Below, in pieces: positions 58,898 to 64,000 of a DNA stretch of 64,000 nucleotides. How positions within the stretch are numbered: the stretch's first letter is position 1; the number at the start of each line of letters is the position of its first letter. The position numbers were made by a program, and so were the translations under genes. Origin of the DNA: an uncultured Oscillospiraceae bacterium (lineage in GTDB: Bacteria > Bacillota > Clostridia > Oscillospirales > Oscillospiraceae); contig CAKUPH010000002.1 of assembly GCA_934675115.1 (NCBI GenBank), forward strand, positions 6,729-70,728, given 5' to 3'. Below the pieces are notes generated by a model. The model ran no database searches and was not told the origin of the DNA. It saw only the letters and a list, made by a program, of their open reading frames with translations.

Positions 58898-60253
58898 TTA
58901 CTCCATCACGTCGTACCGCCGCATCAGCTCAATACGCTCCTTGGCCAGCTTGATGGAGCCAGAAGCGCTGTTGTCTGCGCCGGACTGCTTTTCGCTGGCG
59001 TAGTGCGCGATGCGCTGTACCCACGCGATTGGCAGCATATACGGACGCTTTTTCAGATATGGATACCGGCGCTCCAGATACTCCCGCTTGGGGAACACCG
59101 TGCTAAGTACGCTGCTCTTCTCGCCAGTGCGGTTGGCCTTGACGGCGTTCAGCGTCACGGTGGAGGAGTGGAGCCGGGTGTAGTCGTTGGAGCCGTACAC
59201 GCTGCCGCAGAGGGTGGCGTGCAGCAACGGCTCCACGCCGAGGGACGCATCCCACGGCGCGGGCAGGTCGAATTTGATGCCAAGATAGTCTCTGGCGATG
59301 CGGAACGCTGCCGCGGCAAATGTCGCCGCGTGAACACTGGCGCACTGGTCGTATAGGCGCTGCCAGTCGATTTCATCGTGGTACGCCCGCGCCCACAGGC
59401 CGATGTCGCAGAATTGCCGCAGGCCGATGCCGCTGCGCACAAAGTGCTTGTAGACATGCAGGTGGGACTGCTTGAAGAACACGTGGTCCCGCCCCGCGTC
59501 GCACATGCGGTTGTACCCATCCACGGCGGCGGTCAGGCCGTCCAGCCGTATGCCGGTCTTTTCGCACAGCTCCTCCAGCGAATCGGCGGCATAGACATAC
59601 GGGTAGTCCATATCCTGCGCGGCCTGAACGATCTTGTCCAGATCCAGCTCCGGCGCGGGCATTCCCGGGGGCGAGTCCAGCTTCAGTTCCCCAGTGTGAT
59701 ATAGCTCCGCGATATTGCTGGATGTAATCATAAACGCGGTGCCGCCGGGTTGGCGGTGAATGGCGTTGGCCATGTAATAACGGTCGGGATATGCCTCGTT
59801 CATAAAGCGCTCGCCCCGGAGGTTGACCAGCAGGTTCGGGTCGGACAGGATCTCCCAGCCCTCCTTTGTGCCCGCGGGGCCGCAGTAGATGGGCATGCCC
59901 TTGTAGGCATCCACCATCATTTCGCCCTTTGCCGCGCCCACGTCCCACGCCATCTGCATGCCGTCGCCGCAGATATTGGGCCGCTGGCGGGAGAAGAAGA
60001 TGTTGCCGTTGTTCTCATAGGTGGTGGTTTCCCGGATGAGCTTCGGGCTGCCCATGAAGCCGCCGGTGCCGATGACCACGGCCTTTGCTTCTATCTCGAT
60101 GCTGTTTCCTGCCTCGTCCTCGGCGATCAGGCCGGTGATCCTGCCGTCCTGCTTGATGAGCTTTTTCGCCGGGGTGTTGAAGTGGAAGTCCACAAGGCCT
60201 GTGTCTATGGCGCGGGTATACAGCAGGGTGGAATATCTGGTGCCCTGCGCCAA
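58898..60253 (-). pseudogene. Chimeric frame: flavoprotein middle fused to nucleotidyltransferase-like C-terminus
   Basis: 451 codons without a convincing start (TTG at the breakpoint, no ribosome site). The first 255 residues are the middle of a fumarate-reductase/urocanate-reductase-type FAD protein (VVIGTGGFMGSPKLI, RGERFMNEAYPDRYYMA); the N-terminal FAD motif is missing. Near 59490 it turns into the C-terminal part of an NTP_transf_5-like protein (RSGIGLRQFCDIGLW, DYLGIKF, RPYMLPIAWVQRI), about 197 residues. The flavoprotein's own C-terminus lies just to the right on the opposite strand. Probably not functional. Confidence 0.8.
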
Positions 60254-60494
60254 AGCGCCCTTCTACGCCGTTCGGGCCAAGCTGGGCACCGACGGCGCCT
60301 TCGGCGGCATTCAGGTCAACGGCGACATGCAGGCCTACCGGGCGGACGGCAGCCTGATCGATGGGCTGTACGTCACCGGCGACTTTGCCTCCGGCCGCTT
60401 TATCAACATGGCCGGTGTGAAGGTTCAGGTGCTCAACGATATGTCCTGGGCGCTGGCCAGTGGCTTCCTGGCCGGAACGAACGTCTGCCGCTGA
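60254..60494 (+). pseudogene. Inverted C-terminal fragment of the flavoprotein
   Basis: On the plus strand, APFYAVRAKLGTDGAFGGIQ and GLYVTGDFASGRFINMAGVK match the C-terminal FAD-binding end of fumarate-reductase-like flavoproteins, followed by a proper stop. It abuts the 5' end of the minus-strand fragment at about 60253, so an inversion breakpoint lies there. Confidence 0.8.
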
Positions 60495-60613
60495 TCGGGA
60501 ATTTACAAAAAAAGCCTGCACAGCAGCATTCAGATGCCCCCGCATGGCAGATGACTTCTGTGTTGTCCCCGCGACTTCCGTCCAGATATATTCAAGGTAA
60601 ATTTCAAAAACAT

Positions 60614-60652
60614 AAGGCGGACAGAGAAACTAAAGTTTCTCTGTCCGCCTTT
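60614..60652. terminator. Terminator of the desulfurase operon
   Basis: AAGGCGGACAGAGAAAC / GTTTCTCTGTCCGCCTT, 17-bp perfect stem with TAAA loop; serves the minus-strand pair and the plus-strand fragment. Confidence 0.88.
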
Positions 60653-60676
60653 TCAAATTCAGCAAATGCAGTGCGC

Positions 60677-62314
60677 TTATCCGTCGCTTTGGTTCCTCAG
60701 AACCTCCCGCAACCCCTGCGCCAGCGCGTCGAGCTCCTCGAATGTGTTATAAAACGCCGGCGACATACGAAGCGTATAGGAAATCCCCAGCGCGGCGTGG
60801 AGGGGCTGAGCGCAGTGGTCGCCGGAGCGCAGGGCAATGCCCAGCTGATCCAGCGCGGCGGCGGCATCAAAGGCCGTCACGCCGTCCAGCGTCAGGGACA
60901 GGCAGCCCTCACGGGGGCCGCTACCTACGAAGCGCACTCCGGGCAGCTCCCGCAGAAGGGTCTCCGCCCGGCGCAGCAGCGCTGCCTCGTGTTCCTGCCA
61001 GCCCTCGGGGAGGGCACGGCGGTACTCCACCGCCGCCGCGAGACCCACAGCCCCGGATACATTGGGCGTCCCGGCCTCCAGCGTGGGGAGGAAGGTCGTC
61101 GCTTCCGCCGTGACATGCTCCACCATACCGCCGCCGAACACCATCGGCTCCAGCGGCTCCTTGCAGTACAGAAGGCCGACGCCGAAGGGCCCGCCCAGCT
61201 TGTGGCCGGAACAGACGTAGTAATCGCAGTCCATGGCCGCCACGTCCACGTCCCGGTGGCACACCGCCTGTGCGCCGTCCACCAGCACCCGGACGCCCCG
61301 GCTGTGGGCCAGCCGGATGATCTCCTCCACCGGCACCGGCATCCCCAGCACGTTGGAGCACTGGCTCACCGCCAGAAGGCCGACATCGCCGGTGAGCAGG
61401 CTGTCCAGCGCATCCAGATCCAGCGCGCCGTCCGATCGGATGGGACAGACCCGGAAGGGCTTGCCGGTCCGCAGGCACAGCTGCTGCCACGGCACGAAAT
61501 TGGAGTGGTGCTCCAACGCGGTGGCCACCACGCCGCAGGGCGTCCGCGCCAGCGCCGCCGCCACCCGGTTGACGCCGTCGGTGGTGCCGGAGGTGAAGGT
61601 CACCTGCCCCGGCTCCGCCCCCAGAAAGGCAGCGCAGACCGCCCGGGCGTGCTCGTAAGCGTCGGTGCAGCGGTTGGACAGAGTGTGGATCCCCCGGTGG
61701 ACGTTGGCGCGGCACAGCTCAATGTCCCGCACCGCGTCCATCACCTGCCGGGGCATCTGGGCGGTGGCGGCGTTGTCCAGATAGATGAGCGGATGGCTGT
61801 GGACTGTCGTTTCCAGCGCGGGAAAATCCCGCCGCACCCGTGAAACGTCAAAGCCGCCGCCCTCCCCCGCTCCGGCAAAACTGTCCGCCCCGGCGGGAGC
61901 TGCCGGAGCCGCGGCCCGGCAGATGAACCGGGTCAGCGCCGTCACCGTGGTGATGTCCGCAAACTCCGCTGGGGTCATGGACACCTGAAACATATCCTGC
62001 ACCGCCTTCATCAGCAGCACTTTTTTGGAGATGACCGAGCTTGCCCCAGAGCAGGAGCGGGAGATCTGCCCCGGGTCGATGCCCATGCGCTTCAGTTCCA
62101 GCATGTACCGCAGGCTCACGTCCGCCAGATCCAGCAGCTTGTCGCTGACGCACATGGCGGGGGTGAGAAGAAATCGGTCCCGGATATAGCCCAGCACCAG
62201 CGGATACACGTGGTCGAAGTCCCGGCGGGGCAGCGCCCGGTACGCCGGGGCGTAGCCGGGCAGGCGCTCCCCGCAGGCGCGGAGCCGGGCGGCAATGTCC
62301 TCCCGGGCGTCCAT
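60677..62314 (-). CDS. SufS-type cysteine desulfurase with extra N-terminal carrier-like domain
   Basis: A 545-aa PLP enzyme. Residues about 160-545 are a class V / SufS domain: LIYLDNAATAQMP, ALEHHSNFVPWQQL, CSGHKLGGPFGVGLLYCK (PLP Lys) and RSGDHCAQPLHAALGI (persulfide Cys in the HCAQP loop). The first 150 residues are additional. Their end (KKVLLMKAVQDMFQVSMTPA then ITTVTALTRFI) resembles the second half of an acyl-carrier domain, with a Ser in VISKK near the expected attachment position. No suf or isc genes adjoin. Its start overlaps the isomerase-like gene's stop by one base. Role unknown. Confidence 0.82.
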   Translation of the reverse strand: MDAREDIAARLRACGERLPGYAPAYRALPRRDFDHVYPLVLGYIRDRFLLTPAMCVSDKLLDLADVSLRYMLELKRMGIDPGQISRSCSGASSVISKKVLLMKAVQDMFQVSMTPAEFADITTVTALTRFICRAAAPAAPAGADSFAGAGEGGGFDVSRVRRDFPALETTVHSHPLIYLDNAATAQMPRQVMDAVRDIELCRANVHRGIHTLSNRCTDAYEHARAVCAAFLGAEPGQVTFTSGTTDGVNRVAAALARTPCGVVATALEHHSNFVPWQQLCLRTGKPFRVCPIRSDGALDLDALDSLLTGDVGLLAVSQCSNVLGMPVPVEEIIRLAHSRGVRVLVDGAQAVCHRDVDVAAMDCDYYVCSGHKLGGPFGVGLLYCKEPLEPMVFGGGMVEHVTAEATTFLPTLEAGTPNVSGAVGLAAAVEYRRALPEGWQEHEAALLRRAETLLRELPGVRFVGSGPREGCLSLTLDGVTAFDAAAALDQLGIALRSGDHCAQPLHAALGISYTLRMSPAFYNTFEELDALAQGLREVLRNQSDG

Positions 62315-63861
62315 CAGGCGGTGATCACCCGCAGGCCGAGGTGGCGGCCCAGCACGCAGACCTGATCGAAGCAGTCGCCGTACACCAGCGGGACGTGGTT
62401 GCCCACCTCAAGCTGCTTCTGGAAGAAGTCGTTGCCGTCCTTCACCCGGAAGAACACGCCCTCGGAGCAAGAGTAGTCGCCGAAGCCCACGCCGCCTACG
62501 ATCTCGCCCTTGGCCACGAACAGGGTCTTGCAGTCCGGGGAGATGCGGCACATGGTGATGGTCTGGCCGGCGTCCTGATTGAAGTCGTAGCGGATGGTGA
62601 CGCCGAAGCCGCTGGCGGCGAAGGGACGGATGGCGTAGGGGGCCTTGGGGGCATCCCAGCCCTGCATGTTCCGGCGGGGCACTGCGTGCCACGTGAGGAT
62701 GACGTTGTCCGGATCGGCCTTGACCACGTCCATGCAGGCGTCATTGATGTCGGTGTGGAAGAAGGGAGACAGGCCGTAGCGCCCGGTGGCGATGGCCTTG
62801 GCATCGTGGGTGGTGTTGCCCATGTAGGCGGGCTTGTCCGCAAGGCAGGAGAGCACGGCGATGGACAGGCAGGCGGGGATGTCATACTCGCAGGCGGAGG
62901 GCACGCCCATCTCGCCCAGCAGAGAGTGGGTCAGGCAGAAGGTCATGTGCTCCTGATTGAGCCGCCGGGTGGCGCAGGCATCGGGACAGGGGGCGGCAAA
63001 GGCGTTGCAGCCGTAGTAGTCCAGCATTTTCTTCACCGTGACGTAGAACCGCTCGGAATTGAGGACCTCCTCCCGGGTCATGTCGCACTCCACGGCGTTG
63101 CCCATGAGATCGTCGGCCAGCGCCTCCATCTCGGCCACGTCCTCGTCGGTGGGGTTCAGGGCCGCACGGCCGGGCAGGGTGTAGTTCTCGCCGGACTTGC
63201 CGATGTGGGTCTGGTCGATGAGCTCGTGGAGGTTCACGAAGGTGAACTGGGTGCCCAGCACGTCGGTGACCTGCTCCAGACTTACGAAATTGCCCATGTC
63301 GCTGACGGAGCGGGCGGTGCCGAACCGGGCGGCGCACAGCACCCGGGTCTCCCGGAGCATCTTCTGCACCCGGAGCACCTCAAGGAAGTCGATGGTCTCC
63401 TTCCACGTGCGGTAGGCGTAGCTCTCCAGCCCTCTGGCCCGGGTGGATGCGATGAGAATGGTCTGCATGCACTGGGGGCCGGGGATGGTGATGATTGGCT
63501 TTTTCGCCTTCTGGGCGAAGTCGATGATGAGGTCGGACAGCCGCCCCATGGGGCCGACCAGATAGATGTCCACATCGTCCTTGCCCTGAAGCATCTGGTC
63601 GAGGATGTCCGGGGTCACGAGAAATTCCTCGTTCCGGTCGATCCAGATGGGCTCCATGACGTTGAAGTGGGGGCTGGTCAGGTTTTCGGCCAACTCCTCG
63701 TGGGCGCCGCGGATGAGCTCCGCGTTGGCCATGTCGTCGAACTCCTTCGTCAGTTCGAAGTCCTTGCCCATGCGGCAGGGGCCTTCGAACACGTAGTCGT
63801 GGTGAAGGGTCACCAGAATGGGGCAGATGTTGAGCTTTACGTCTTTTCCGAGATGGATCAT
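62314..63861 (-). CDS. L-fucose/L-arabinose isomerase-like protein
   Basis: A 515-aa soluble protein resembling the fucose isomerase family. VGPMGRLSDLIIDFAQKAKK and GCNAFAAPCPDACATRRLN lie in the N-terminal and middle domains; VILTWHAVPRRNMQGWDAPK and TIRYDFNQDAGQTITMCRIS lie in the C-terminal domain, where the family's Glu/Asp/His metal ligands would be. No sugar kinase or aldolase accompanies it, and the only partner is a cysteine desulfurase, so sugar isomerisation is doubtful. Start at 63861 with GGGAGGAA 8 bases upstream. Confidence 0.75.
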   Translation of the reverse strand: MIHLGKDVKLNICPILVTLHHDYVFEGPCRMGKDFELTKEFDDMANAELIRGAHEELAENLTSPHFNVMEPIWIDRNEEFLVTPDILDQMLQGKDDVDIYLVGPMGRLSDLIIDFAQKAKKPIITIPGPQCMQTILIASTRARGLESYAYRTWKETIDFLEVLRVQKMLRETRVLCAARFGTARSVSDMGNFVSLEQVTDVLGTQFTFVNLHELIDQTHIGKSGENYTLPGRAALNPTDEDVAEMEALADDLMGNAVECDMTREEVLNSERFYVTVKKMLDYYGCNAFAAPCPDACATRRLNQEHMTFCLTHSLLGEMGVPSACEYDIPACLSIAVLSCLADKPAYMGNTTHDAKAIATGRYGLSPFFHTDINDACMDVVKADPDNVILTWHAVPRRNMQGWDAPKAPYAIRPFAASGFGVTIRYDFNQDAGQTITMCRISPDCKTLFVAKGEIVGGVGFGDYSCSEGVFFRVKDGNDFFQKQLEVGNHVPLVYGDCFDQVCVLGRHLGLRVITA

Positions 63862-63899
63862 GATCATTTCCTCCCAATATTCATGATTTGACAAAATTC

Positions 63900-63970
63900 A
63901 TTATATCAGAGGAACCCCGGAAAGAGAAACAACGCTTTTTCTTATTTACAACTTAATTGTTGTTAATGTA
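63900..63970 (-). promoter_or_regulatory. AT-rich promoter region of the isomerase-desulfurase pair
   Basis: On the minus strand TATAAT (63900-63905) with only a weak -35 (TTCTCT). Further upstream an interrupted dyad ACAACTTAATTGTTGT (about 63948-63963) could bind an activator. No gene is visible from 63862 to the window end. Confidence 0.4.
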
Positions 63971-64000
63971 TAATCAAATCATGCTGATTTACTCATATAC

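Overview
The window looks like chromosomal DNA of a high-G+C anaerobic Firmicute of the Oscillospiraceae type (Intestinimonas/Flavonifractor/Lawsonibacter-like). This is inferred from gene content, not from a database match. The supporting signs are a SpoIID-type sporulation protein, RNase Y, lysine-fermentation enzymes (Kal, Kdd, Kce), a reverse-type rubrerythrin with a PerR-like regulator, a molybdenum-cofactor operon behind a Moco-type riboswitch, an SLH surface protein, and strong G/C bias at third codon positions. That bias also creates very long false reading frames on the opposite strand. I saw no tRNA, rRNA, CRISPR array, transposase or prophage.

Layout. 0.1-5.7 kb: spoIID, an FAD oxidoreductase, mnmE, a SecB-like chaperone and a zinc-ribbon membrane protein. 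5.8-12.1 kb: dCMP deaminase with a short hairpin-rich insertion at its 3' end, a LysM-tailed secreted esterase, an internally deleted LysR gene and a BceAB-type ABC exporter. 12.2-16.1 kb: rny and two acyltransferase-fold proteins. 16.3-23.7 kb: a sugar-type ABC importer with two permeases, then a polar amino acid ABC importer. 23.8-29.8 kb: mobA, the riboswitch with its terminator, then seven Moco genes in one run. 30.2-32.8 kb: a small unknown gene, then a minus-strand nuclease / unknown / tcdA group. 33.1-37.8 kb: a giant SLH surface protein with a perfect 541-bp internal duplication. 37.8-41.9 kb: an XRE repressor and zinc-ribbon protein sharing mirrored operators, an unknown protein, perR plus rubrerythrin, and an orphan histidine kinase.

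42.1-49.8 kb is a metabolic island: a divergent LysR regulator, an Old-Yellow-Enzyme-type Fe-S flavoprotein, an MmgE/PrpD-family protein and two paralogous SLC13/DASS carriers. Together they suggest uptake and reduction of an unsaturated carboxylate. 50.7-58.6 kb is the most striking part. It holds kal, a sigma-54 enhancer-binding regulator whose sensor half is a complete homologue of the Kdd enzyme, then kdd, kce and a DctPQM TRAP transporter. Sigma-54 (-24/-12) promoters precede kal and kdd. A nested palindrome between the regulator and kdd looks like both the regulator's terminator and its enhancer site. The enzyme-derived sensor probably binds the lysine-pathway intermediate (3,5-diaminohexanoate or its keto product) and switches the pathway on.

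58.9-60.5 kb and 50.0-50.7 kb contain broken genes: a scrambled flavoprotein fused to a nucleotidyltransferase-like segment with its C-terminus inverted, and a LysR remnant joined to a DctM fragment. The window ends with a minus-strand pair: a fucose-isomerase-like protein and a SufS-type cysteine desulfurase carrying an extra N-terminal domain with a carrier-protein-like end.
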